Counted from the stretch's first letter, positions 39,667-48,853 are shown. The stretch is 64,000 bases of DNA from Acetatifactor aquisgranensis (GCF_943193215.1 NZ_CALPDH010000003.1:186001-250000); one strand, 5' to 3'. Program-made: numbers and translations. The notes: a model not told the origin generated them from the letters alone.

Positions 39667-40454
39667 ATGGCAAGAGCAAGAAGCCCAAGCAGTATTGAAG
39701 CAGAAAAGCTATACCAGGATGGGATGAAACTGGTTGATATTGCGAAGAAAATCGGCGTACCGGACAGCACTGTCCGCAGGTGGAAATCTACCCAAAGATG
39801 GGATGAAAATAAAAGCAAACAGAGTAAAAAAAAGAAACCGAACGCTCGGATAAAAAGAAACCGAACGCTCGGAAACCAAAAGGAGCGCCGAGAGGGAATA
39901 AGAATGCTGCTGGCCACGCCCCATCTACCCCTAAAAGAAATAAAAATGCAGAAACACATGGATCCTATTCCAAGGTATACTGGGATACCCTGGACGATGA
40001 AGAACTGGGCATGATTGAAAGTATGGGGGATTCCGAGGAAGAACACCTGCTTATGCAGCTGCAAATGTTCTCCATACGGGAACGCCGTCTGATGCAGAGG
40101 ATCAAGCACTACCGAGAGCTGGAAGCGGAGAACCATGGGCTATCCGTAAAAGCGGCATCCAAGACCAAAAAGGTGGAGGATGTGACAGATTTTGACGGGG
40201 AGAGTGTTGGTGCCGGAAAATATAAGAAGGTAACAGAAACCAGTGTTACCCATACGGAAGCTGTCATGAACAGCATAATGGCCCTGGAGGCTGAATTAAC
40301 CAAAGTGCAGAGGGCAAAGACGAAGGCTATAGAGGCGTTGTCGAGACTCAGGACGGAGAGCCAAAAGCTGGAGAATGAAGAGGCCGGCAATGATATTGTG
40401 AAGACCTGGGCCCAAAAAGTTTTAGAGGCAAGGAGGCAGCGGGATGAAAAATGA
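39667..40454 (+). pseudogene. terS: Terminase small subunit gene interrupted by a 23-bp tandem duplication
   Basis: The first frame (39667-40014) starts MARARSPSSIEAEKLYQDGM with an HTH (DIAKKIGVPDSTVRRWKS), the DNA-recognition end of PBSX-type small terminases. The rest (GNKNAAGHAPSTPKRNKNAE, then ETHGSYSKVYWDTLDDEELG, continuing into the frame to 40454) is in another frame. Bases 39829-39850 and 39852-39873 are identical, a repeat with period 23. Deleting one unit rejoins the frames into KKKKPNARKPKGAPRGNKNA. A -1 slippery heptamer, A AAA AAG, sits at 39828-39834 in the zero frame and would also restore reading. So the gene is either disabled, or rescued by slippage. Start is fixed by GAGGTGGTG. 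Confidence 0.85.
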
Positions 40455-41922
40455 AAAATGGCTTGAAGAATTCCTTGATGAAAGCATCCCGCTGTGGCGA
40501 GGCAATCCGGTTTTATTTATGCGCGAGGTATTGCTGTTTGAACCGGATGATTGGCAGATCGAGGTGGCCTATGATTTGAGGGATTATCCGAGAGTGTCAG
40601 TCAAATCAGGGCAAGGTGTCGGGAAAACCGGTGAGGAAGCGGCACTGCTTCTTTGGTTCCTGGTCTGCTTCCCATATCCGCGCATCGTCGCCACGGCTCC
40701 CACAAAGCAGCAGCTCCACGACGTGCTGTGGTCGGAGGTGGACAAGTGGATGAACAACTCCCCGCTGCTCCCCATGCTGCTCAAATGGACGAAGACATAT
40801 GTCTACATGATTGGATATGAGAAGCGCTGGTTCGCGGTGGCTAGGACGGCGACGAAGCCGGAGAACATGCAGGGGTTCCACGAGGACAACATGCTCTTCA
40901 TCGTAGACGAGGCATCCGGCGTGGCGGATCCGATCATGGAGGCAATCACCGGCACGCTGGCCGGAGCCAACAACAAGCTCCTGCTGATGGGCAATCCTAC
41001 GAAGACCAGCGGCACCTTCTATGAGAGCCATACGGTGGACCATGCGCTGTACCGGTGCCATACCGTGAACGCGGAGACCAGCGGGCGCACCAATAAAGAG
41101 AACATAGCGGCCATGAAGCGGAAGTATGGGGAGAACAGCAATGTGGTCCGCGTCCGCGTATACGGCGAGTTCCCGGAGCAGGAGGACGATGTGTTCATCC
41201 CAATCGCGTTCCTGGAGCAGAGCACCAGGACGGAGATGTCGGATGCTACAGCCAAGGCGTTCGGGATGTTCCGGGACAGCGCAGGAAACCTCCAGCCGGT
41301 GGATGTGAGCGGCGTGGAGCGGATAGAGATAGGCTGCGATGTGGCCCGCTATGGCGATGACAAGACCTGCATCGGATACCGGGTGAACGAGGTCGTCCGG
41401 TTCTATAAGAAGTACAATGGCAAGGCCACGACCTGGACGGCCAGCATGATAGCAAAGCTTTATAAGGAATTGAAGCAGCGGTTCCGGTTCCAGGGGCAGA
41501 TTGGCATCAAGGTGGATGACGGAGGCGTCGGCGGCGGTGTCGTTGACCAGTTGAGGAACTGGAAGCGGTCCGACCCAGCGGCGTTCGGGGACATGGCCAT
41601 CCTGGCCGTAAATTTCGGGGTGCCAATCAAGCATCGCCATTATGCGGATTCGACCACCTACATGATGGGGGTGGTAAGGGACTTGATTGCGCCTTATGAC
41701 GACTATGGGCGGCCCCATGCTCCGGAGGTCATACTGCCGGATGACGGAGACCTTATCGGCCAATTGTCATGTCGGAAATTCGAGTTCTGCAGCAATGGCA
41801 AGCAGAAGGTGGAGAGCAAGCAGGAGATGAAGGACAGGGGGCTGTCCTCCCCTGACGAAGGGGACTGTATTCTGCTGGTGTGCCTGCCAATGAGCTATAA
41901 AAAGAAAGGAGGCAAGGGCTGA
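40444..41922 (+). CDS. terL: Terminase large subunit
   Basis: A 492-residue packaging motor. The ATPase has Walker A SGQGVGKTG (about residues 54-62) and Walker B MLFIVDEASG; the C-terminal RNase-H-like nuclease begins GCDVARYGDD and continues with KVDDGGVGGGVVD. It cuts and pumps phage DNA into proheads with TerS. The gene overlaps TerS by 11 bases and portal by 1 base. Base composition changes sharply near 40,680 (counted G+C 47% at 40501-40560, 67% at 40681-40740), suggesting a mosaic joint inside the gene. Confidence 0.95.
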   Translation: MKNEKWLEEFLDESIPLWRGNPVLFMREVLLFEPDDWQIEVAYDLRDYPRVSVKSGQGVGKTGEEAALLLWFLVCFPYPRIVATAPTKQQLHDVLWSEVDKWMNNSPLLPMLLKWTKTYVYMIGYEKRWFAVARTATKPENMQGFHEDNMLFIVDEASGVADPIMEAITGTLAGANNKLLLMGNPTKTSGTFYESHTVDHALYRCHTVNAETSGRTNKENIAAMKRKYGENSNVVRVRVYGEFPEQEDDVFIPIAFLEQSTRTEMSDATAKAFGMFRDSAGNLQPVDVSGVERIEIGCDVARYGDDKTCIGYRVNEVVRFYKKYNGKATTWTASMIAKLYKELKQRFRFQGQIGIKVDDGGVGGGVVDQLRNWKRSDPAAFGDMAILAVNFGVPIKHRHYADSTTYMMGVVRDLIAPYDDYGRPHAPEVILPDDGDLIGQLSCRKFEFCSNGKQKVESKQEMKDRGLSSPDEGDCILLVCLPMSYKKKGGKG

Positions 41923-43616
41923 TGGGCGAAGGGAAGAAGCCTACGGCGAAGATAGATGTAAAGATAGTGAAATCGTCCTGCATGGACGCGACGACCGTAT
42001 TCTATGAACAGAGAGTGGCGAAGTCAGATAAGGGAGAGCAGATGGATCCATCCATGCAGACATCCGCTTCCGACTGGATACCCCATCCGGTGGACATGCG
42101 GGGCTTGAAAGCTTTGGTGGACAATTCCACCATCCTCCCACAGTGCATCAGAGCCTATAAGAGCAATATTGCGGGCTTCGGCATCTCCGTGAGGTATATG
42201 GAAGACTACGATGCGGAGACGGCGGAGATGAAAGCGGAGTGGGACGCGCTACAGAAAATCATCGCCCTGCTCAATATGGACATGCAGACCAAGGAAGTGT
42301 TCGAGAACGTCATCCGTGACAGGGAGACCTATGGGATAGCCTACTGCGAGGTCATCAGGAACCAGATGCAGGAGGTGGCGGAGCTGCAGTTCATCGTTGA
42401 TACGCCCTCCATCGACATGACCTATCCGCTCCAGCCTTATGTGGACATCCAGTATTTCTATAAAGGGGAGGTGATCCCCCGGAAGAAGAAGTTCCGTAAG
42501 TTCCGGCAGAACGTAGGCGGCAAGACGGTGTATTTCAAGGAGTTCGGGGATCCCCGCATCATGGACAAGCGGGACGGGAAGTACATGGGCGAGTCGGACG
42601 AAGCCATAGGGATAGATGACCAGGCCAACGAGATCATCGAGTTCCGGATTGGAAGCATGCCTTACGGCGAGGTCCGCTGGATAGGCCAGGTGCTGACCGT
42701 GGACGGGAACCGGCGGGCAGAGGTGCTGAACAACAGCTATTTCCGGCATGGGCGGCACACGCCTCTCATGATTCTGGTCAAAGGCGGCACGTTGTCGGAT
42801 TCGGCGTTCTCCAAGCTGAAGGAGTACATGGCGGGCATCGAGGGGGAGAGCGGCCAGCATTCCTTTCTTGTTCTGGAGACGGATACGCTGGAGACGACGG
42901 CGGCATTCACGAGTCAAGAGAAGCCGGAGGTGGAAATCAAAGACCTTGCCACAATCCTACAGAAGGACGAGCTGTTCCAGGAGTATCAGGAGAACGGCAG
43001 GAAGAAGACCCAGTCCGCATTCCTGCTCCCGGATTTGTATGTGGGATATACCACGGACTTCAACCGGGCGACGGCGCAGACGGCCATGGAGGTCACCGAG
43101 AAGCAGGTGTTCCAGCCGGAGAGGGCGTCTCTGGCCTGGGCGGTGAACCAGAAGCTGCTGAATGGCTACGGCTTCCATTATGTGGAGGTGCGGTTCGATG
43201 AACCGGACATCACCAACCCTGACGACATCCAGAAGATGCTGAACATCACGGAGCGGGCCGGAGGCCTGACGCCCAACACGGCGAAGGAGCTCACGTATAA
43301 AGTGCTTGGGAAGGACGGCTGTGAGGACTATGATGGAGGCTGGGGCGACATCCCGCTAGCATGTTCGAGGACGCTCTCACAGGGGCAGCAGGCAAATTCT
43401 GGGTTCGGGACAATGGTCGAACCGCCATCGCAGAAAAACGCGCCTACAGGCCAAGATAGCGGGCCTCAGAAAGCAGCCAGAGGAGTCTCGGATGAAGAGA
43501 TGGAGCAGCTTGACGGCCAGATTCAGAAGGCGGCTTCATTTGATGAGGACATCGTGCCGGTCATGCTGGAGATACGGAAGGCGCTGAATGGGTACCGGGA
43601 AAAGGCAGGTGGGTGA
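41922..43616 (+). CDS. Phage portal protein (PBSX type)
   Basis: A 564-residue portal subunit, forming the dodecameric DNA channel. KALVDNSTILPQCIRAYKSN, the central DTPSIDMTYPLQPYVDIQYF region and LYVGYTTDFNRATAQTAMEV match PBSX-type portals; the last is the conserved stem/crown segment. The C-terminal ~80 residues are Gln/Ser-rich linker. Start overlaps the TerL stop (TGATG). Confidence 0.9.
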   Translation: MGEGKKPTAKIDVKIVKSSCMDATTVFYEQRVAKSDKGEQMDPSMQTSASDWIPHPVDMRGLKALVDNSTILPQCIRAYKSNIAGFGISVRYMEDYDAETAEMKAEWDALQKIIALLNMDMQTKEVFENVIRDRETYGIAYCEVIRNQMQEVAELQFIVDTPSIDMTYPLQPYVDIQYFYKGEVIPRKKKFRKFRQNVGGKTVYFKEFGDPRIMDKRDGKYMGESDEAIGIDDQANEIIEFRIGSMPYGEVRWIGQVLTVDGNRRAEVLNNSYFRHGRHTPLMILVKGGTLSDSAFSKLKEYMAGIEGESGQHSFLVLETDTLETTAAFTSQEKPEVEIKDLATILQKDELFQEYQENGRKKTQSAFLLPDLYVGYTTDFNRATAQTAMEVTEKQVFQPERASLAWAVNQKLLNGYGFHYVEVRFDEPDITNPDDIQKMLNITERAGGLTPNTAKELTYKVLGKDGCEDYDGGWGDIPLACSRTLSQGQQANSGFGTMVEPPSQKNAPTGQDSGPQKAARGVSDEEMEQLDGQIQKAASFDEDIVPVMLEIRKALNGYREKAGG

Positions 43617-43617
43617 C

Positions 43618-45285
43618 ATGCTGGAACAGCCGTTATATTATAAGATGATTGCGGAAGCCGTCATATCCAATGCAGACGGCATCCTGGGAGCGATAGACAG
43701 GTACCTTGCCAAGGCGGATGAGGACATGGCGGATACGCTGGCAGACGAGGGCTTTGCTGAGGCGGAGGAGACTGTCGAGGCAATCAATTCCCTTCAGGAG
43801 GATGTGGCGGAAGCGCTCCAGAACCAGACAGAAGAATTCGTGGCAGCGCTGGAGGACGCACCAGAGGGCGACTGGGAGAAAGCGCAAGAGAATGTCGCTG
43901 GGATGTTGGAGGATGACGACATCGCCGAACGCATCGAGGAGGTTGCCATGGTGATGCTCGAGTCTGAGGTTCCCAAACTGGCCACGGTCTACATAAAGGA
44001 GACCGATGGGGAGCTGGTGGTCGATGCCATACGGAAGAGGACAGAAAGCTGGTTTGCATCCTGGAGCGCGGAGCTTGGGAGGCTGATGCGCATCAGCACC
44101 CATAAGGAAATTACTGACGTCATCAAGAGGACCATAGACGAAGGTGAGAGCATGCAGGAGCTGACGCGGAAGATTATGGATGGGGGCTGGCGTAACGAAT
44201 ATTATAAGGCCAGGAGGGTGGCCGTTACCGAAGTGCTCCGGGCCCATTCGGTGGCCAGGGAAGAGGCGGTTCAGCAGAGCCCGTCCACCGACCGGAAGGA
44301 GTGGAGGCACACTGGGGCGCATAAGAACAAGCCGCGTCCCAACCATGTGGACATGGATGGCCAGATTGTCCCAAAGAATCAGCCATTCGTACTGAAAGGG
44401 AAGGATGGCAAGACATATTATCCTGAGTATCCAAGAGACCGCTGTCTTCCACCAGGCGAGAGCGTGAACTGCCATTGCATCCACAGAGGGGTAGCCGCCG
44501 ATGATGCCATAGGCATGAGCCTGGAAGAGCGCAGGCGGCTGCAGCAGAAATACATAGAGGAGGACGATGCCGCATGGAAGAAGGAGATGGATGAGCAGAA
44601 TAAGGCGAAGGCCGGAATCACCCCTTATTCCACCCTTGAGAACTTCAAGGGGAAGACGCGGGAGGAACAGGTCAAGTACTTGGGGAAGACCAAGATGGCC
44701 CTTTATGATGCCGGATTGATTGACAGCGATGAAGTGCTGTCGAAAGTCAAGAAGACCTCATTGCAGAAACTGCGGGAAGATGGTATATTTACTGTAAGCA
44801 GTTCCGCTTTGAAGCATTCCACGGTGGGGGATTTCACCAACCTAAGAAATCCCAAGAAGCCCGCTGGGGGAAACAACGGTGGTAGGATGAAGGGCGGCGG
44901 CCATTCACAGGCAAATCTCGATGAACTTGCGAGTCGTGGGACTGCGTACAGTATTGAAAAGACATATGATAATGGTGTCCGCATAGGCGGGGTGGCAAAC
45001 CATAAGGAACCTGAGAAACGACTGGATCAGTCAGGGCAGTCATGGTTCCCTGAAAGCTGGGATTCCGAAAAGATAACCGTGGCAGGAACGTATACCGCAA
45101 ACAGGCCAGCAAAGACAAAGAAGCTTTATGGTGAAGCTGGAGAAGTCATAGGGTATAATTTTTACCAGGAATACGATGGGGTGACGGTCGGAGTCTTCAC
45201 TGATGGCGAGCGCAATATCAGTACAGTATTTCCTGATGGACTGCAGCGGGATATTGAAGGAGATGGATGGGATGGATACGAATAG
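43618..45285 (+). CDS. MuF minor head protein with C-terminal EndoU nuclease toxin domain
   Basis: A 555-residue fusion. The N-terminal helical part and MuF domain (VAVTEVLRAHSVAREEAVQQ, then WRHTGAHKNKPRPNHVDMDG and CLPPGESVNCHC, about 200-290) form the minor head protein that enters the capsid. After a helical linker, residues about 420-555 read as a bacterial EndoU RNase: GGGHSQANLDELASRG (His429), GGVANHKEP and SGQSWFPESWDSEKI, with a Lys/Tyr-rich end. MuF proteins of temperate phages are known to carry polymorphic toxin tips. The tip is more A+T-rich than the head part, as expected for an exchanged module. The acidic gene just after it is the likely immunity gene. Confidence 0.85.
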   Translation: MLEQPLYYKMIAEAVISNADGILGAIDRYLAKADEDMADTLADEGFAEAEETVEAINSLQEDVAEALQNQTEEFVAALEDAPEGDWEKAQENVAGMLEDDDIAERIEEVAMVMLESEVPKLATVYIKETDGELVVDAIRKRTESWFASWSAELGRLMRISTHKEITDVIKRTIDEGESMQELTRKIMDGGWRNEYYKARRVAVTEVLRAHSVAREEAVQQSPSTDRKEWRHTGAHKNKPRPNHVDMDGQIVPKNQPFVLKGKDGKTYYPEYPRDRCLPPGESVNCHCIHRGVAADDAIGMSLEERRRLQQKYIEEDDAAWKKEMDEQNKAKAGITPYSTLENFKGKTREEQVKYLGKTKMALYDAGLIDSDEVLSKVKKTSLQKLREDGIFTVSSSALKHSTVGDFTNLRNPKKPAGGNNGGRMKGGGHSQANLDELASRGTAYSIEKTYDNGVRIGGVANHKEPEKRLDQSGQSWFPESWDSEKITVAGTYTANRPAKTKKLYGEAGEVIGYNFYQEYDGVTVGVFTDGERNISTVFPDGLQRDIEGDGWDGYE

Positions 45286-45607
45286 GATTGAAGCTCTTGT
45301 TGAATCACTTCGGACAGGTGATGGCTGGATGCTATATGAAATCGATAGTGACAAGTACTTTGTAAATCCCCTTATGGAAGCGTTCGGGGATGATGTGGAT
45401 GAAATCCTTGTTTATCTGAATGAAATGGATGTAGATGACCTGGATGAGATTGAGGGGATTTTTGAGGACATCTACGGAAAATTCATGACAGAGGAAGTAT
45501 GGGAAGCCCTTGAAAAGCTGGAAGAGAAAATCGACAGGGAGTCCACAAGGATGAAGGAGTTCAGAAAAAGGGAGAGCGAGAGAAAGGCCGGGGCGCTGGC
45601 CGAATGA
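45272..45607 (+). CDS. Probable immunity protein for the MuF-EndoU toxin
   Basis: A 111-residue very acidic protein (FGDDVDEILVYLNEMDVDDL) whose ATG lies inside the end of the toxin gene, 9 bases after AAGGAG. Position, size and charge are those of immunity proteins encoded behind polymorphic toxins. No sequence family recognised. If correct it should bind and block the EndoU domain in the lysogen; it also lies before a terminator, closing this module. Confidence 0.65.
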   Translation: MDTNRIEALVESLRTGDGWMLYEIDSDKYFVNPLMEAFGDDVDEILVYLNEMDVDDLDEIEGIFEDIYGKFMTEEVWEALEKLEEKIDRESTRMKEFRKRESERKAGALAE

Positions 45608-45643
45608 ACTGCGGGGATTGAAATAGCATAGGGGACAGAGAGA

Positions 45644-45667
45644 GGCATCCGGAAAGGGTGCCTTTTT
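45644..45667 (+). terminator. Rho-independent terminator after the immunity gene
   Basis: GGCATCC (45644-45650) pairs with GGGTGCC (45656-45662, one G-T pair), followed by TTTTT. Ends the terminase-toxin transcript before the capsid genes. Confidence 0.8.
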
Positions 45668-45697
45668 GCTGCGCATTTTGGAAGGAGGTAAGGGATT

Positions 45698-47005
45698 ATG
45701 CCGCGGATTGCGAAAGCATACGCAATTACAGACGCAAAGATCAGCTTTGTGTCCCTGGTGGGCAAGGCTGCGAACAAGAAGCAGTTCCTGATCACCAAAT
45801 CGGAGGATGGGGCCGCAAATTTCGCAACATTTGGCCGGATTCTGAAGGCCGATGCGGACAGCCACTTTGTGACGGGAATCGTGTATGAGCCTATGGTGGA
45901 GGACAGCCAGGGGAACTACATGACCGAGGAGGAAATCACGAAGGCGGCCTATTGGTTCGCCAAGAACGGCAACCAGGTGGACCTGCAGCACTGCTTTGAG
46001 AAATGTGACGGCGCTGCTGTGGTGGAGTCCTATGTGGCGAAGTGCGACATGGAGATTGATGGGGAGGCCATCAAAAAGGGGACATGGTTGATGACCATGG
46101 AAATCAGCGATGCCGGTGTCTGGGAGTCCATCCAGAAAGGGGAGATTACAGGCTTCTCCATGGGAGGGGTGGGCGTGTACTCGGAGGAGGACGTGGCGCT
46201 GCCGGTAGAGAAACAGGAGGAGCCGAAGGGCCTGTTCCGGCGGCTGGCCAAGGCCATGGGATTTGACGTGGTGGAGAAAGGGGCCGTGAAGACCAACTTC
46301 CAGCGCAGGGTCAAGGAAGACAACTTCTATTCCGCCTGGTATGCGCTCAGGAGCACGCTGGAAGGGAACTTCTATAATCCGGACACAGGCATGTGGGAGT
46401 GGGGCTACAACTCCGATGAAGGCGCCATCCGGGAGGCATTGGAGGATTTCAACGATATCGTCACGCAGCTCCTCACATCGGACGGAAGCATCGTGAAGTC
46501 CCTGGAAAAGGCAGCAGAGGCAGCCCCCGCGACCGTCCTTAAGCAGGGAAAGAGCCTCAGCGCAAAGAATCTAAGTGCTATCAAAGGCATTTATGATACG
46601 CTCGGTTCATTCCTGGCAGATTTCCAGGAGGAACCAACGGAAACAAATAATGTTCAGAAGGAGGATGTTGACATGACAAGTGATGAAGTAAAGGCAGTGG
46701 TGGCTGAAGAAGTGAAAAAGGCCATGGATCCCGTTGTGGAGCAGCTGAAAGCGATCGCCCCGGTAACTAAGGGGGATGGGGAGGGCGGAAGCGAACCTCC
46801 GACACCTGAAAGTGCAGCGCCCGCCGGAGATATGTCGGCAGATACGGTCGCAAAGATGGTAGGGGAAGAGGTCAAGAAGGCTCTGGAACCTGTGATGAAA
46901 GCTCTGGAACCTGTGATGAAGAGCAGGGCGATCCCCGGCAATCTCAATGATGCGGCGGGGGCTGTTGAAAAGCAGGAAGAGCATTTCCTGCATGGCATTG
47001 TTTAA
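45698..47005 (+). CDS. XkdF-like prohead protease with scaffold-like C-terminus
   Basis: A 435-residue protein. The first ~165 residues match XkdF-type putative serine proteases (IAKAYAITDAKISFVSLVGK, ADSHFVTGIVYEPMVEDSQG, VVESYVAKCDM, GEITGFSMGGVG). The remainder is helical and acidic, with a coiled region (EVKAVVAEEVKKAMDPVVEQ) and a 21-base tandem repeat coding KALEPVM twice (about 46880-46921), and could serve as scaffold. It lies directly before the capsid gene, as in PBSX. AGGAGG precedes the ATG. Confidence 0.85.
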   Translation: MPRIAKAYAITDAKISFVSLVGKAANKKQFLITKSEDGAANFATFGRILKADADSHFVTGIVYEPMVEDSQGNYMTEEEITKAAYWFAKNGNQVDLQHCFEKCDGAAVVESYVAKCDMEIDGEAIKKGTWLMTMEISDAGVWESIQKGEITGFSMGGVGVYSEEDVALPVEKQEEPKGLFRRLAKAMGFDVVEKGAVKTNFQRRVKEDNFYSAWYALRSTLEGNFYNPDTGMWEWGYNSDEGAIREALEDFNDIVTQLLTSDGSIVKSLEKAAEAAPATVLKQGKSLSAKNLSAIKGIYDTLGSFLADFQEEPTETNNVQKEDVDMTSDEVKAVVAEEVKKAMDPVVEQLKAIAPVTKGDGEGGSEPPTPESAAPAGDMSADTVAKMVGEEVKKALEPVMKALEPVMKSRAIPGNLNDAAGAVEKQEEHFLHGIV

Positions 47006-47028
47006 AGAGAAAAGGAGGAGAGAACACT

Positions 47029-48093
47029 ATGCCTACTAATGCACAGATTATTAAGAACACAATAACAACTGATTCGGTCTCACACGGCCTGCTTACCCCG
47101 TATCAGGCTAAGAAGTTTTTGGTGCAGACCTTTGAGGCCACGCCTTTCCAGCAGGCTATCCGGCATGTGACACGGACGGAAAAGTCAGGCGAGATTGACA
47201 AGATCGGTATCGGTCACAGACTGCTCCGCCCGAAGGTTGAGAATACATTTGACGGCGTGACCGCAAGCCCCACATTCGGAGTAGTCAAATATGCCTGCGA
47301 AGCGACAAGGCTTGACTGGGACATTACCAACGAAACTCTGCGGCAGAATATCGAGGGCGAAAACATGGACGATGTCGTGACCAATCTCATGACAAAGCAG
47401 GTCGGTGTTGATTCGGAAGATCTTCTGCTCAATGGAGAGGAAAACGCAGCTGAGGCAGAAGCCTTTTCCGCCAGTGCGGCTTATAAGGCGGGGGACTGCG
47501 TAACAGAGGCCGGTGGCTTATACCGCTTTCGGGTAAATCACGCTGCTGGGGCATGGAACGCATCAGAGGTTGAGCGGATCGGGGATGCTACAGACAAGGT
47601 ATTTCTTGGTCAGAATGACGGCATCATTAAGGCTCTCGGCAATGGACACATCATTGATGTCTCTGGAGCCACAGAAATGGATCTCGAAATGTTCTATAAG
47701 GCAGTGGCCTCCATGCCCACCAGGTTCAATGACGGAACGCTTCGCTGGATGATGAGTCCGACCAGGGCACAGCAGTGGGAACTGTTTCTGCTCAACAAGA
47801 TTATTGATGCCGGAGGCGCCGTTCCTGAGAGCTTGTATAAAAGCCCTGTTGGCATTCCTTCTATGGGCGTTCCGATGATGCCGGATAATACGGTCATTCT
47901 TTCCAATCCGAAGAATTTTGTCCAGGTTAACACCTACGCAATGAAGATTCGGAAAGATGAATCCTCTGTAGAGGCAATCCGGAAGGATAAGAAATTTTAT
48001 GTGATCCACTTCGACTTCGATGCGATCATTGAGGAAATCGAGGCCACGGCAATGATTACAAACCTTCCAGCACTTCTTACGGAACTTTCATAA
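47029..48093 (+). CDS. Major capsid protein with carbohydrate-binding-like insertion
   Basis: A 354-residue capsid protein of PBSX XkdG type: N-terminal HGLLTPYQAKKFLVQTFEAT, E-loop region, VDSEDLLLNGEE, and C-terminal GVPMMPDNTVILSNPKNFVQ and YVIHFDFDAIIEEIEA. Between about residues 150 and 185 an extra module, YKAGDCVTEAGGLYRFRVNH followed by AAGAWNASEV, has the Y-x-x-G-D-x-V...Y...W pattern of small chitin-binding-like (CBM5/12) domains. That would place it on the outer capsid surface. The exact boundaries are estimated by eye. Ribosome binding site AAAGGAGG. Confidence 0.88.
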   Translation: MPTNAQIIKNTITTDSVSHGLLTPYQAKKFLVQTFEATPFQQAIRHVTRTEKSGEIDKIGIGHRLLRPKVENTFDGVTASPTFGVVKYACEATRLDWDITNETLRQNIEGENMDDVVTNLMTKQVGVDSEDLLLNGEENAAEAEAFSASAAYKAGDCVTEAGGLYRFRVNHAAGAWNASEVERIGDATDKVFLGQNDGIIKALGNGHIIDVSGATEMDLEMFYKAVASMPTRFNDGTLRWMMSPTRAQQWELFLLNKIIDAGGAVPESLYKSPVGIPSMGVPMMPDNTVILSNPKNFVQVNTYAMKIRKDESSVEAIRKDKKFYVIHFDFDAIIEEIEATAMITNLPALLTELS

Positions 48094-48106
48094 GGGAGGT
48101 AGCACT

Positions 48107-48442
48107 ATGAAAAAAGTATGTTTGAAGACAGGGCTTTCCTATGTCGCCAAAGGCATTTCATGCACGAAAGGAAAAATTGTGGATGTCGAGGATGATGTCG
48201 CTGAAAGGCTTATGAAAACCGGCAGATTTGAGATCGTAGATGCGGCGCCCATGGATCCCGAATCTGTGGCTCCGGAGGGTAAATCCGCCAATATAACTTC
48301 GATGAAGAAAGATGAGCTGATTGCATTTGCAGAGGCTCAGGGTATCGATGTTTCGGACTGCAAGAACAATGAAGAGCGGATCCAGCGGATTCAGAGTGAA
48401 ATGGACATAAATGCTTTTGCGCGGCTGGCTTCCGAAGAATAG
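48107..48442 (+). CDS. Phage structural accessory protein with SAP/HeH-like tail
   Basis: A 111-residue protein. The N-terminal half (KGKIVDVEDDVAERLMKTGR) is a short beta-rich domain common after phage capsid genes. The C-terminal 40 residues (MKKDELIAFAEAQGIDVSD) form a helix-extension-helix of SAP/HeH type. Possibly a head completion or decoration protein. Confidence 0.65.
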   Translation: MKKVCLKTGLSYVAKGISCTKGKIVDVEDDVAERLMKTGRFEIVDAAPMDPESVAPEGKSANITSMKKDELIAFAEAQGIDVSDCKNNEERIQRIQSEMDINAFARLASEE

Positions 48443-48450
48443 GAGGGAGC

Positions 48451-48843
48451 ATGAAAAGACCTTGGATAGAACCCCAACAGATTCGGGATTACACGTCATC
48501 TCCAAAGGTCGAGGCCAGAACTGACACCCAGCTCGCTTATGATATAGCCAGAGCAGAAAAATATGTAATTTTCCATACACACAACAATTTTGATTCAAAG
48601 GAATATGAGAGCGGGCTGCCATCGGATGTGACGATGGCAGTCATCCTTCTTGCAGAGGCCTATGCGAAGCAGGCGATAGTGCAGAGAGAGGGAGCACTGA
48701 GTTCAGAGACATTTGACGATTATTCATATACCGTTGATGTGGGAGCGGATATTGCAGACAGCCTGGGGCTTGGCGCAATGCTGGAGGAATATGTTCTGCC
48801 GGAAGATCATGGTAAAGTGGTTATGAAACTGCGGAAGCTGTAG
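48451..48843 (+). CDS. Head-tail connector protein (YqbG/Gp6-like)
   Basis: A 130-residue protein, helical in pattern. Position right after the capsid genes and MAVILLAEAYAKQAIV plus YTVDVGADIADS suit the head-tail adaptor that sits under the portal (YqbG/DUF3199-type in PBSX relatives). Confidence 0.7.
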   Translation: MKRPWIEPQQIRDYTSSPKVEARTDTQLAYDIARAEKYVIFHTHNNFDSKEYESGLPSDVTMAVILLAEAYAKQAIVQREGALSSETFDDYSYTVDVGADIADSLGLGAMLEEYVLPEDHGKVVMKLRKL

Positions 48844-48853
48844 GAGGTGCCGG

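Noticed and set aside
40606..41763. Minus-strand ORF of 385 codons opposite the terminase gene
   Set aside because: Shadow frame of TerL caused by G+C-rich codon use; composition (His/Arg/Val-rich) is not protein-like.
46880..46921. 21-base tandem repeat coding KALEPVM twice, considered as a regulatory or phase-variable repeat
   Set aside because: It keeps the reading frame, has two units only and sits in a coiled-coil linker, so it is ordinary repeat expansion.
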